In this document: piece after piece, positions 7,654 to 15,656 of the stretch
Layout: every line of letters begins with the position of its first letter
How positions within the stretch are numbered: position 1 is the first letter of the stretch
Origin: QYOJ01 sp964616825
GTDB lineage: Bacteria > Bacteroidota > Bacteroidia > Bacteroidales > FEN-979
NCBI GenBank assembly: GCA_964616825.1
Contig: CAZTSX010000014.1
Location: forward strand, 14,828 to 78,827
Length of the DNA: 64,000 nucleotides
Reading direction: 5' to 3'
Position numbers and translations under genes: made by a program
Notes under the pieces: generated by a model
What the model saw: only the letters and a program-made list of their open reading frames with translations
Databases searched by the model: none
Told to the model about the DNA's origin: nothing

Positions 7654-9345
7654 CTACCGGCTAACAGATATTTTCCTCGTATAGACTTTATTACCAGTGG
7701 TTAGTTGCAGGATATAGACACCTGGTGCCAGGTTCCGTGCATCAATCTCAACCTGATGTTCACCGGACGACAGATACCCTGGCTGGAGATTCCGAACCTT
7801 TTGTCCGAATGTGTTGTATAGGTTTAACTCCACGTTATCCGGGTTAACCAGATAGAAAGAGGCTCTGGTTACACCTGTGGTTGGATTGGGAAAGACCTGG
7901 AGTGCTCGGGTTTGATCAAAGAGATCACTGGCAGAAACCAGGTTGGCATTAAATTCTGTCATCTCTTTATCGGTGAAGTTTCCTCCCTGAGCAATCTCGG
8001 TACCCTGGTCATCCTGTAACATGTAGAGCCCGTTTCCATGACTACAGCAGATACCTTGTCCGCCGGCATCATATATGGTAAAGGTGTAACACCCTTCAAC
8101 CGGAATCTCAATTGTATCGCGGTGGATGACTCCGGGAACGGTATAGGGCCCGCCATTTTGAATCACTGTACCCTGATCATCTTTTACATCCCATGTAGTC
8201 TCTTCAGGATTATCATCGGTTTTGATGAAAAGATAAAGTGTGAAAGTGGTAGCCTCAGCACTAATAATTCCGAAGTTAATGGTGTCATTCTTAGGATACT
8301 CATCTGTATTGCTGTTCGGGTTATCAGTGTATACCTTGAGTACATTGGTAGCTTCTGGTGTAAAGGTATATTCCGGCAGATTGATAACTGCCCTTTCCAG
8401 TGGACCGATTGAGCCTGTCCAGCTTTCAGTGACTACTGAACCATCATTGACCTTATAACTGAGGTCAAACGATGTGATGGTGTTATTGCCATTGTTTCGT
8501 ATCGTTACAATTGGAGTAACCACTCCACTGCAATTAGTGACAGAAACGTTGGAGACATCAAGAACCTGGAGGTCACGATCGTAAGGAAGGGTCACCATGT
8601 CGGTCGAACTGTTGGCAGCCTGGTGAACCTCTTTGGTGGTTTTATTCTGAACGAATCCGACAGCGGCAAGCTCATCAATTTCATATACCTGATTAGGTTC
8701 AAAAGGCCAGCTCGTCTCAATGATAAGATAATCACCCGTTTCAAAGTCTGAGAAGGAAGTCCCAATATGGGATGGTAACATTTTTTTCATGACGTGATCA
8801 AAACTGGTCTCTCCATTAGTGCCCGGAGGGGAACTGAACTGAACCAACTTCTCGATGACGACATTATGCGCAACCATATTTCCACTAACAGCCTCAGTCG
8901 CCGTAGCAACCATGGTAAGTGATATCTCGTCCTGGGCTGCGGATATTGTGTGTTGAAGTGAGATCTCGAATGGAGATGGGACGGAACTTCGGTTATTGAT
9001 CACAGACCACTGTAATGAGTTGCCACTTCCGTTGTATACATTCCCTTCAACCACTGAGTGTGGAACAGAGTTAACACTATAATAACCCCTCCTGGCATTA
9101 TTTTCAACGGGATTTGCCAGGTACATCGGGTCATTTCCGGGAGGTGGCCAACTCATATGGTAAAAGATGGCGGTAAAGACGGTGGGGTTGGAAATCAGCC
9201 ACCCGTGAATTTTGGTATTTGCTGTCACACAGGGCCCGCATGTTGTGGAGGTAAACTCCTCTAATAAAACCAATCGTTGTGTTTGTCCAAGTCCAGCTGA
9301 ACTCAGAACAAAGATTGATGCAATAATAAAGAGTAATTTTTTCAT
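7654..9345 (-). CDS. Omp28-like secreted protein with T9SS type A sorting domain
   Basis: A 563-residue secreted protein. I start at the ATG at 9345 because it begins a clean signal peptide (MKKLLFIIASIFVLSSAGLG); the 30 upstream codons lack one. After the signal comes an Omp28/thioredoxin-like domain beginning EEFTSTTCGPC, with the Cys-x-x-Cys pair. The middle resembles CARDB/Ig-like adhesive repeats. The last 80 residues, beginning VFPNPTTGVTRAS and ending with RKISVSR, form a type A T9SS sorting domain. The protein is expected to be exported across the outer membrane and anchored or released. Two -7-like sites are weak (TATCTTTA at 9380-9387). Confidence 0.88.
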   Translation of the reverse strand: MKKLLFIIASIFVLSSAGLGQTQRLVLLEEFTSTTCGPCVTANTKIHGWLISNPTVFTAIFYHMSWPPPGNDPMYLANPVENNARRGYYSVNSVPHSVVEGNVYNGSGNSLQWSVINNRSSVPSPFEISLQHTISAAQDEISLTMVATATEAVSGNMVAHNVVIEKLVQFSSPPGTNGETSFDHVMKKMLPSHIGTSFSDFETGDYLIIETSWPFEPNQVYEIDELAAVGFVQNKTTKEVHQAANSSTDMVTLPYDRDLQVLDVSNVSVTNCSGVVTPIVTIRNNGNNTITSFDLSYKVNDGSVVTESWTGSIGPLERAVINLPEYTFTPEATNVLKVYTDNPNSNTDEYPKNDTINFGIISAEATTFTLYLFIKTDDNPEETTWDVKDDQGTVIQNGGPYTVPGVIHRDTIEIPVEGCYTFTIYDAGGQGICCSHGNGLYMLQDDQGTEIAQGGNFTDKEMTEFNANLVSASDLFDQTRALQVFPNPTTGVTRASFYLVNPDNVELNLYNTFGQKVRNLQPGYLSSGEHQVEIDARNLAPGVYILQLTTGNKVYTRKISVSR

Positions 9346-9458
9346 TTTTTCATGGTTTAAATACTGATGTTTCAGTTGGTAAAGATATGGTTTTTCCTGT
9401 TTGGTTGCTTTACGTATCCAAAAAAACAGAATCATAAATAGAATTGGATTTTATGTAG

Positions 9459-9466
9459 TATCTTTG
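9459..9466 (+). promoter_or_regulatory. Bacteroidota -7 box
   Basis: TATCTTTG matches TAnnTTTG, 45 bp upstream of the ATG at 9512. The -33 element is not clear. Confidence 0.5.
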
Positions 9467-9511
9467 CAGACACCAATTAAATATTCAACAAACCATCATG
9501 CTTTATCCATT

Positions 9512-10237
9512 ATGAAAAAACTGTTATTATCTGTTTATTTGCTTAGTATGGCAGCCTTTTTTGGCTATTCTCAAAGTCTTTCCCTCGATCATGAGGGTAC
9601 TCCAGTACCAAACAATGGCAACGTGATCTATCCCGGGGAGCCTTCAACCGCTTTGATTGAAGCCCATATCGGCGTGACCAATAATAGTGCAGCCACATTA
9701 GATGTAATGTGCAAAAAAGTAGAGATCTCCCTCATTCCAGGTTCCAAAAACACCTTTTGCTGGGGGGGGCTTTGCTATGATACCCTTACCTATGTTTCAT
9801 TGGATCCAGAGGTGATAGCACCAGGCGAGACAAATACAATGTTTATAGGGGAATATCAACCCAAAGAACATGCCGGGGAAACGATTATCAGGTATGTGTT
9901 TTTCGACCGGAGCAATGCCAATGATTCTATCTGTTTCCAATCGCTATACCAAGCCTATCCGTTAGGTATTGAGGATCAGAAAGGCTTAGTTGCACTCTCC
10001 AATGCATATCCCAACCCGGCCGACATGGAGGCAACTTTCAACTATACAGTTGATGCTGGTGCCAGGGCTGAATTGATTATCAGGAATCTCCTTGGATCAA
10101 CCATCAGAAAGATGAAACTTTCAGGTGACGGACAGATTCGTATTCCTACAGTTGAGCTCTCAGAAGGGATCTATTTCTATAGCCTCATGGTAAACGGACA
10201 GATTCAATCAACCCGGAAACTGGTCGTTTCGCATTGA
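9512..10237 (+). CDS. Small secreted protein with T9SS type A sorting domain
   Basis: Start chosen at the ATG at 9512, which opens a signal peptide (MKKLLLSVYLLSMAAFFGYSQ); the frame extends 37 codons upstream but the -7 box at 9459 lies inside that stretch. The 241-residue product has a central beta-sandwich-like region with four Cys residues (two near VMCKK and FCWGGLCYD) and a C-terminal sorting domain from YPNPADMEATF to TRKLVVSH. No catalytic motif is visible. It diverges from the Omp28-like gene, and the two may be co-expressed cargo. Confidence 0.82.
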   Translation: MKKLLLSVYLLSMAAFFGYSQSLSLDHEGTPVPNNGNVIYPGEPSTALIEAHIGVTNNSAATLDVMCKKVEISLIPGSKNTFCWGGLCYDTLTYVSLDPEVIAPGETNTMFIGEYQPKEHAGETIIRYVFFDRSNANDSICFQSLYQAYPLGIEDQKGLVALSNAYPNPADMEATFNYTVDAGARAELIIRNLLGSTIRKMKLSGDGQIRIPTVELSEGIYFYSLMVNGQIQSTRKLVVSH

Positions 10238-10255
10238 GCTTTACAGGATCGGGCA

Positions 10256-11599
10256 TCAAACGTTGAAAGTTTTCTTCAACTTTTCCACGTAATCCAGCTT
10301 TTCCCAGGCAAAGAACTCTACCTTCTTCAGGTAAACATCTTTGTTGAGGCCATTCCCTTTTTTCGCTTTAGATCCTTTCACCGGATAGTATACCTCGATG
10401 GTTTTCGTGTATGGATCACGTCCCAAATGCCCGTAAGATGCGGTAGGCAGAAAAATAGGGTTCTTCAAACCGAATCGTTCAATGATGGAAAATGGTCGCA
10501 TGTCAAAGACCTTGTTGATCTTCTCAGAGATCTTGCCATCGGTAAGTGTTCTGCCCTTTTTATCTGTAACTTTTGCTGTTCCCAATGTATCGACGTAAAG
10601 ACCCACCGGTTGGGCTATGCCAATTGCGTAGGCAACCTGGATCAGCACTTGATCGGCAATGCCTGCAGCCACCATGTTTTTGGCAATATGACGTGCTGCA
10701 TAGGCTGCTGAACGGTCAACTTTAGAAGGATCTTTCCCGGAAAAAGCACCCCCACCATGTGCCCCATGGCCACCGTAAGTGTCGACAATGATTTTGCGAC
10801 CGGTCAAACCGGTATCTCCGTGAGGTCCCCCGATCACAAATTTTCCGGTCGGATTCACAAAAAGCTTGTAATCATCTGAAAAAAGCCTCTTTACTCGGGC
10901 TGGTAATGTCTTCTTCACCCTGGGGATCAGGAATTGTTCTATATCTTCGCGAATCTTATCCTGCATCTCTTTTTCGGCCGCTTTCAAAGCCCTGGCCCCT
11001 TTATTTTTGGGGAGAATAAAATCATCATGCTGAGTGCTGATCACGATCGTATCGATCCGTTTTGGTTGACCCTTATCATCGTATTCAATCGTAACCTGTG
11101 ATTTGGAATCGGGTCTCAGGTATTTCATCTTTCGTCCTTCCCTGCGAATGGCAGCTAGTTCCTGTAGCAGAATATGAGCTAATTCACTTGAGAGAGGCAT
11201 TAAGTTGTCCATCTCACGGCAGGCATAACCGAACATCATGCCCTGGTCACCGGCTCCCTGCTCTTCTTTTTTTTCTCTTACAACTCCCTGGTTAATATCA
11301 GATGATTGTTCATGAATAGTTGAAATGACCCCGCATGAATCGCTATCGAAACGGTATTCGGCTTTTGTATATCCAATATCCCGGATTACCCGTCGTGCCG
11401 TCTCCTGAACATCCACCCAGCCTTCTGTTCGAACTTCTCCACCACATACCACCAGGCCGGTAGTAACAAAGGTTTCACAAGCAACTTTGGATTCTGGATC
11501 CCAGCGTAAAAATTCATCAAGTAATGCGTCCGATATCTGATCGGCAACTTTATCCGGATGCCCTTCGGAAACTGACTCCGATGTAAATAAAAATCCCAT
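10256..11599 (-). CDS. metK: S-adenosylmethionine synthetase
   Basis: Makes S-adenosylmethionine from methionine and ATP. The 447 residues contain the methionine-binding N-terminal SESVSEGHPDKVADQISDAL, the GDQGMMFGYA motif (hexapeptide region), the P-loop-like GGAFSGKD and DRSAAYAARHIAKN. The protein is longer than the roughly 385 residues of the E. coli enzyme; the extra residues fall in the middle and match the longer Bacteroidota form. The gene is preceded by a candidate SAM-II riboswitch and a promoter, which together imply feedback control by the product. It converges with the T9SS cargo gene ending at 10237. Confidence 0.96.
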   Translation of the reverse strand: MGFLFTSESVSEGHPDKVADQISDALLDEFLRWDPESKVACETFVTTGLVVCGGEVRTEGWVDVQETARRVIRDIGYTKAEYRFDSDSCGVISTIHEQSSDINQGVVREKKEEQGAGDQGMMFGYACREMDNLMPLSSELAHILLQELAAIRREGRKMKYLRPDSKSQVTIEYDDKGQPKRIDTIVISTQHDDFILPKNKGARALKAAEKEMQDKIREDIEQFLIPRVKKTLPARVKRLFSDDYKLFVNPTGKFVIGGPHGDTGLTGRKIIVDTYGGHGAHGGGAFSGKDPSKVDRSAAYAARHIAKNMVAAGIADQVLIQVAYAIGIAQPVGLYVDTLGTAKVTDKKGRTLTDGKISEKINKVFDMRPFSIIERFGLKNPIFLPTASYGHLGRDPYTKTIEVYYPVKGSKAKKGNGLNKDVYLKKVEFFAWEKLDYVEKLKKTFNV

Positions 11600-11667
11600 A
11601 ATCTGAATGTCTTTAGTTTTGATTTAGTTAACTAACGAAAGGGGAGGGATTTGATAGTTGGAATGGC

Positions 11668-11720
11668 TATTGGTTTAGCATTTTTTCCAGTGGTTGCAAT
11701 CAATCAAATCTTTCCACCCT
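11668..11720 (-). promoter_or_regulatory. Candidate SAM-II (SAM-alpha) riboswitch upstream of metK
   Basis: Read on the minus strand, the leader has the features of a SAM-II H-type pseudoknot. P1 pairs GGUGG (11718-11714) with CCACU (11693-11689). The loop GAUUUG follows P1, and the conserved UUGCA and UGCUAAA segments are present. The pseudoknot pairs GCA (11697-11695) with UGC (11680-11678) and AUUG (11704-11701) with CAAU (11672-11669). The aptamer begins a few bases after the expected transcription start and ends about 70 nt before the metK ATG. There is no obvious terminator, so control may be at translation. Class assignment is from memory of SAM-II structure. Confidence 0.75.
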
Positions 11721-11727
11721 GCAAGTG

Positions 11728-11735
11728 CAAAATTA
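11728..11735 (-). promoter_or_regulatory. Bacteroidota -7 box for metK
   Basis: CAAAATTA reads TAATTTTG on the minus strand, matching TAnnTTTG. It places the transcription start at about 11722, immediately before the riboswitch. Confidence 0.65.
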
Positions 11736-11788
11736 CACCTTTTTTATTTACGAATGAAGAAAAGTTTGAATGGAATTATGTTGTGATG

Positions 11789-11836
11789 CATCAATTCAGG
11801 AATGCATCAATTCAGGAATGCAGAAATGCAACAATG
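11789..11836. repeat. Short-period array, period 8
   Basis: Six units in exact 8-bp register from 11789: GCATCAAT, TCAGGAAT, GCATCAAT, TCAGGAAT, GCAGAAAT, GCAACAAT. The first four make a perfect 16-bp tandem duplication. The 300-bp spacer between metK and gldA otherwise holds only the riboswitch, promoter and the next array. Confidence 0.85.
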
Positions 11837-11874
11837 AAGTAAACAAACTATTTCTTGAAGTTTGAGCCTTGAAT

Positions 11875-11909
11875 CTCGTCCCTCGTCCCTCAATCCTCGT
11901 CCCTCAACT
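11875..11909. repeat. Short-period array, CTCGTCC, period 7
   Basis: CTCGTCC, CTCGTCC, CTCAATC, CTCGTCC and CTCAACT at 11875, 11882, 11889, 11896 and 11903. The last unit contains the gldA stop codon (reverse TGA at 11904-11906). The same unit recurs in the signal-peptide region at 58337. Confidence 0.85.
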
Positions 11910-12845
11910 TTTAGTGAGTTCCTGAAACACCTCCTCCAGTTTTTGTTCGTCACGTTGCAGGGAGAGAACGGTAAGACCATTATCAACTGCAAACTGGAAA
12001 ATAGCCGGCCGGATATCTATTTCGGTGGTGGATTCAAGATGGTAGATATTGGATCCTGGATCCTGGATCCTGGATGCTGGAGAGATCGTATTCTTAACTC
12101 CATGAATCGATTTGAGGTTCTTTTCTTCGACCAACTTATCGAATTCAACTTTCACGATTACCTTCGATGATTGGATCTTCTGCAGGTTTTTCGTTTTATC
12201 ATCGGCAACGATTTCACCATTGTGGATAATGATCGTCCGGTTACAGATCGCCTCCACCTCCTGAATAATATGGGTAGACATCATGATCGTCTTTTCCAGT
12301 CCGATCTGACTGATCAGTTTCCGGATCTCCACAATCTGGTTGGGATCCAGCCCTGAAGTTGGCTCATCCAGGATCAACACTTCCGGATCGTGAAGCAATG
12401 CCTGCGCCAAACCCACCCGCTGCCGGTACCCCCTCGATAACGTCCCGATCTGTTTGTGCTGCTCAACCTGTAATCCGGTTAATTCAAGTATCTCTGAAAT
12501 CCGGGATCTGAGATCCGGGATCTGGGATCCGCGATGCTCAATATTTCCAATGAACTGCAAAAACTCCTTCACATACAGATCAAGGTACAACGGATTGTTT
12601 TCCGGCAGATATCCAACCCGTCTCCTCACCTCAATCGATTGTTCCAGCACATCAAACCCGCAAACAGATGCATCCCCCGAACTGGGAGGAATGTAGCAGG
12701 TCAGAATCTTCATCAACGTACTTTTACCAGCTCCGTTCGGGCCCAATAATCCAACCACCTCTCCCGGCTTGATATAGAGAGTAACATCATTAAGGGCTTT
12801 TTGAGTGCCGAACAATTTGGTAATATGATCGACTTTGATGGACAT
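11904..12845 (-). CDS. gldA: GldA-like ABC transporter ATP-binding protein
   Basis: A 313-residue ATPase. The frame is open to 12968, but the ATG at 12845 begins the family start MSIKVDHITKLFG. Walker A GPNGAGKST, signature-region LSRGYRQRVGLAQALL, Walker B LILDEPTSGLD and the H-loop STHI are all present. VGYLPENNPLYLDLYV is characteristic of GldA, which works with GldF and GldG in Flavobacteria gliding; neither partner is in this window, so gliding is not shown. Two segments, near residues 105-115 and 265-280, are encoded by 7-bp repeat arrays and look like insertions relative to GldA as I remember it. The membrane-protein gene lies 70 bp upstream. Confidence 0.85.
   Translation of the reverse strand: MSIKVDHITKLFGTQKALNDVTLYIKPGEVVGLLGPNGAGKSTLMKILTCYIPPSSGDASVCGFDVLEQSIEVRRRVGYLPENNPLYLDLYVKEFLQFIGNIEHRGSQIPDLRSRISEILELTGLQVEQHKQIGTLSRGYRQRVGLAQALLHDPEVLILDEPTSGLDPNQIVEIRKLISQIGLEKTIMMSTHIIQEVEAICNRTIIIHNGEIVADDKTKNLQKIQSSKVIVKVEFDKLVEEKNLKSIHGVKNTISPASRIQDPGSNIYHLESTTEIDIRPAIFQFAVDNGLTVLSLQRDEQKLEEVFQELTKS
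12051..12078. repeat. 7-bp array inside gldA (GGATCCT)
   Basis: GGATCCT at 12051, 12058 and 12065 and GGATGCT at 12072, in exact 7-bp register. Because 7 is not a multiple of 3, successive units are read in different frames. They encode the SRIQDPG segment. The unit is the reverse complement of the ATCCAGC unit in the spacer at 49822. Confidence 0.9.
12505..12539. repeat. Second 7-bp array inside gldA (GATCYGG)
   Basis: GATCTGA, GATCCGG, GATCTGG, GATCCGC and GATGCTC at 12505, 12512, 12519, 12526 and 12533. They encode the RGSQIPDLRSR segment just before the conserved ISEILELTGL. Confidence 0.88.
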
Positions 12846-12915
12846 ATCTATTGGTTTGAAACAGGTTGCAAAAGTACGGATATTTTCTGTCTGCGGTAAT
12901 CTGTGACATTCAGTG

Positions 12916-13629
12916 TCATCCGTGTTCCATTTTTTTTCGGTTACGATAAATGAAAAAAGTAATGGCAATAATGAACAACAACTCGCCTAACAGAAACAAC
13001 CACCAGTCAAATGACCTCGGGATATATTTTGTGACATGATCCATGACCTCAGACTGATCGGAAAAGTAAAACCATTCAGAGAAAGAGAACTTGTCGAGCA
13101 TATGCCTGGAATAATCAAGTATATAGGCCAGTATTGTGATCAGAGATCCCGTGATCAGGAACCCCCACTCTAATGTGGAGAGACGAACGCGATCGCGAGT
13201 TTGACCGGCCCGGATAATGACAACAGCAAGAAGGATCATTGTAATGGAATTAATCAGAGGCGCCAGAACCGGACCAACCCAGGTAGTAGGGATCAGGAAA
13301 AGAATGTCCCAGGTCAGTAACGACTCAGGCCAGCCAAGTAAAGCCCACAGGAATAGATAATAGAAAATATCCCAGATGGCAAACATATAGATGAACCAGG
13401 CAAACCGGATAATCCACCGGCGGGTGACAAGAAAAGAGACTGTCCCCAGCATAATGATTGTAGCTGCTTCCCGGATAATCTCCGTGACAGCGATCGGGTC
13501 TTCAATGATCTTCAGTGGAAAATCAAATCCTTCCGGATAATAGATAGCACGCAGGTAGATTACGACAGCACTTTCCAGAAAACCCATTGCAATGGCGAAC
13601 AGGGATATGATAAGCAAGATACGGCTCAT
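12916..13629 (-). CDS. Multi-spanning membrane protein, function unknown
   Basis: A 237-residue protein with six or seven hydrophobic segments (about 3-25, 50-67, 72-95, 98-115, 118-140, 150-170 and 208-228) and a short basic tail. I recognise no family. The N-terminus (MSRILLIISLFAIAMGFLESAV) could be a first membrane segment. The -7 box at 13646 directly upstream and the gldA gene 70 bp downstream suggest one transcript. It could be a membrane partner of the ATPase, but it does not look like GldF (ABC-2 permease). Confidence 0.75.
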   Translation of the reverse strand: MSRILLIISLFAIAMGFLESAVVIYLRAIYYPEGFDFPLKIIEDPIAVTEIIREAATIIMLGTVSFLVTRRWIIRFAWFIYMFAIWDIFYYLFLWALLGWPESLLTWDILFLIPTTWVGPVLAPLINSITMILLAVVIIRAGQTRDRVRLSTLEWGFLITGSLITILAYILDYSRHMLDKFSFSEWFYFSDQSEVMDHVTKYIPRSFDWWLFLLGELLFIIAITFFIYRNRKKMEHG

Positions 13630-13645
13630 GTAACGATTTTTAGTT

Positions 13646-13653
13646 CAAAGTTA
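13646..13653 (-). promoter_or_regulatory. Bacteroidota -7 box
   Basis: CAAAGTTA reads TAACTTTG on the minus strand, 17 bp upstream of the ATG at 13629. Confidence 0.55.
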
Positions 13654-13666
13654 AGAAACTCACCAG

Positions 13667-14626
13667 CTAATTCTTCACAAACTTCATAAATCCCTCCAGA
13701 TGCTCCCGGATCTTCCCCGACAGAAAATAGGGCAGCGACATCAGGTAAAATGTTTTGCCCCGGATGGTCTTCGTCTCCCTAACAGCAAGTGGTCCGGCAT
13801 AGAGTCGAACTGCATAGGGATGCGGAGCTGAATCTACAAACTGATGCAGGGAACGAAGCCGGCCGGGTTCTCCCGTTTTGACCTCCACAGGGATTATCAG
13901 ATCATTGTGTGCGATGACAAAATCGACTTCAGCTGAGGATTGTGTTTTGTCCCTAACCCAGAAATGGACATCCGGTTGCTCAACTTTTTCAGAAGCAATC
14001 AATTCCTGGGCAACAACATGCAGGGAAATCTGTCGGTTGAAAACAGAAGAAAGATCTTCCTGATCTGTAAGCGCTTCCTGGATCCCGTTGAAAAAATTGA
14101 CCAATCCCGTATCCGGTAGCTGGATCCTGGGCGATCGGCCTGAGTCAATTTTCCATGGCAGACTTGTATCTATTGTAGGATAGATCAACTGGATGAGTGC
14201 ATGCTCCTGAAGGAGGCGAAAGGCTCTCCCAACCTCCCTGCTACGGTATCTCATGTTGCTGAAACCACTGTATTTGATACGGGTGGCAGCATATGGAAAA
14301 GTATCCTGATAGATCTGCACCAGCTGTTCACGGGTTTTTTGGGTGAAGGCAATCGATGACGCTTTCGTGAACAGCCTCTCTAACTGCTTGTCATAGAGGG
14401 GAACTAGTTGAGGAACGCTTCGTGTCACTGCAAACAACTCTACGACATCGGGGATTCCTCCAACGAGGCAAAACTGATGAAAAAGTCGTAGGAGTTTTTC
14501 GTGACCATAATTCGGAAAAGGCACCTCCCAGAAAAGATCCAAAGACTCTTTATCCCCTGCAATCATCAGAAATTGCTCGAAATTCAATGTCCGAATTGCA
14601 AAACTCATACTCTTTTTAATCACCAA
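13667..14626 (-). pseudogene. 5'-truncated AAA/DUF4143 ATPase
   Basis: The 319-residue open frame corresponds to the C-terminal part of the widespread AAA_14/DUF4143 proteins, with the linker FAIRTLNFEQFLMIAG, FCLVGGIPDVVELF and a C-terminal nuclease-like domain (SAEVDFVIAHNDLIIPVEVKTGEPG, matching the E-V-D...E-V-K pattern). The N-terminal ATPase with Walker A and B, normally about 130-150 residues, is absent. The frame starts right beside a repeat/hairpin at 14621-14674, beyond which lies only the rplM promoter. The gene is best read as a relic truncated at the repeat. Its last codon abuts a lone CACCA unit at 13661. Confidence 0.75.
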
Positions 14627-14674
14627 CTCACCCTTGTCCGCCGAAGCCTTGGCGAAGGTGGAAATTCACCAGTT
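14621..14674. repeat. CACCA units around a second palindrome type
   Basis: CACCA at 14621 and CACCC at 14629, then an imperfect palindrome (about 14636-14661, CCGCC...GGTGG with an internal GCCTTGGC core), then TTCACCAGTTAATTCC. The layout mirrors the REP-in-CACCA composites elsewhere, but with a different palindrome. It marks the breakpoint of the DUF4143 relic. Confidence 0.7.
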
Positions 14675-14739
14675 AATTCCTTACAAATGTAACAAAACAA
14701 ACCATAACGTCAAAAATATCACTTTTATAGATCAAATTG

Positions 14740-14771
14740 TTTGGCAGATATTTTTTTTCATTCTAACTTTG
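14740..14771 (+). promoter_or_regulatory. Promoter of the rplM-rpsI-rpsB-tsf operon
   Basis: The clearest promoter in the window: TTTG (14740-14743), 20 bp spacer, TAACTTTG (14764-14771). The rplM ATG is 23 bp further on. Confidence 0.8.
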
Positions 14772-14794
14772 CACCCCTTTTTTAAACTAAATCC

Positions 14795-15250
14795 ATGAAT
14801 ACACTAAGTTACAAAACCATCAGTGCCAACAAAGAAACAGTAACCAAAGAGTGGGTCCTGATCAATGCTGAAGATGAGGTGTTGGGAAGGCTGGCCTCGA
14901 AAGTAGCAATACTTCTCAGAGGGAAGCTGAAGCCCAATTTCACCCCTCATGTTGATTGTGGAGATAATGTAGTCATTATCAATGCAGAGAAGATCAAACT
15001 GACCGGGAAGAAGCTGACCGACAAGGTTTACATTCGTTATACAGGATATCCGGGTGGGCAACGGAAGCGAACTCCAAGGGAGTTACTTGCTAAAAAGCCA
15101 ACTGCAGTTATTGAGGTAGCTGTGAAAGGGATGCTCCCAAAAAGCCGTTTGGGAAGCGACCTTTTCAGGAACCTGTATGTTTACGCCGGGCCGGATCATC
15201 CTCACGAAGCACAGAAACCAAAGGAAATCAACTTAAATTCAATCAAGTAA
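14795..15250 (+). CDS. rplM: 50S ribosomal protein L13
   Basis: The 151 residues carry the L13 hallmarks WVLINAEDEVLGRLASKVA, HVDCGDNVVIINAEKI, YPGGQRKRTP, AVKGMLPKSRLG and a C-terminal YAGPDHPHEAQKP. It is the first gene of a four-gene operon behind the promoter at 14740; rpsI starts two bases after its stop. L13 binds 23S rRNA early in 50S assembly. Confidence 0.98.
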   Translation: MNTLSYKTISANKETVTKEWVLINAEDEVLGRLASKVAILLRGKLKPNFTPHVDCGDNVVIINAEKIKLTGKKLTDKVYIRYTGYPGGQRKRTPRELLAKKPTAVIEVAVKGMLPKSRLGSDLFRNLYVYAGPDHPHEAQKPKEINLNSIK

Positions 15251-15251
15251 T

Positions 15252-15638
15252 ATGGAAGTTATCAATTCCATTGGCAGACGAAAGACTGCCATTGCAAGAA
15301 TCTACCTCCAGGAAGGCAAAGGAAATATCCTGATAAACGGACGGGATTTAAAGGACTATTTTACGACCTCCATTCTGCAGTATAAAGCGACAGAGCCTTT
15401 TATGGTGACCGAGACAACAGGAAAATATGATGTCAAAGCCAACCTCAATGGCGGTGGTGTAAAAGGACAGTCAGAAGCGTTGTCTCTCGCACTGGCGAGA
15501 GCGCTGTGTAAAATCAACGAGGAGTTTCGCCCGGCACTGAAAGCCAAAGGGCTGCTTCGCCGTGATCCACGCATGGTAGAGCGTAAAAAGTTTGGGCAAA
15601 AGAAAGCCCGGAAAAGATTCCAGTTCAGCAAACGTTAA
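15252..15638 (+). CDS. rpsI: 30S ribosomal protein S9
   Basis: The 128 residues contain the S9 signature GGGVKGQSEALSLALARAL and the invariant basic tail KKFGQKKARKRFQFSKR, which reaches the ribosomal P site and contacts tRNA. It starts one base after rplM ends and precedes rpsB by 18 bp; the L13-S9 pair is near-universal. Confidence 0.98.
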   Translation: MEVINSIGRRKTAIARIYLQEGKGNILINGRDLKDYFTTSILQYKATEPFMVTETTGKYDVKANLNGGGVKGQSEALSLALARALCKINEEFRPALKAKGLLRRDPRMVERKKFGQKKARKRFQFSKR

Positions 15639-15656
15639 TATTATATCCGAACTATT

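Noticed and set aside
11624..11635. Operator at the palindrome TTAGTTAACTAA before metK
   Set aside because: Short and AT-rich; could be chance, and the riboswitch already explains regulation.
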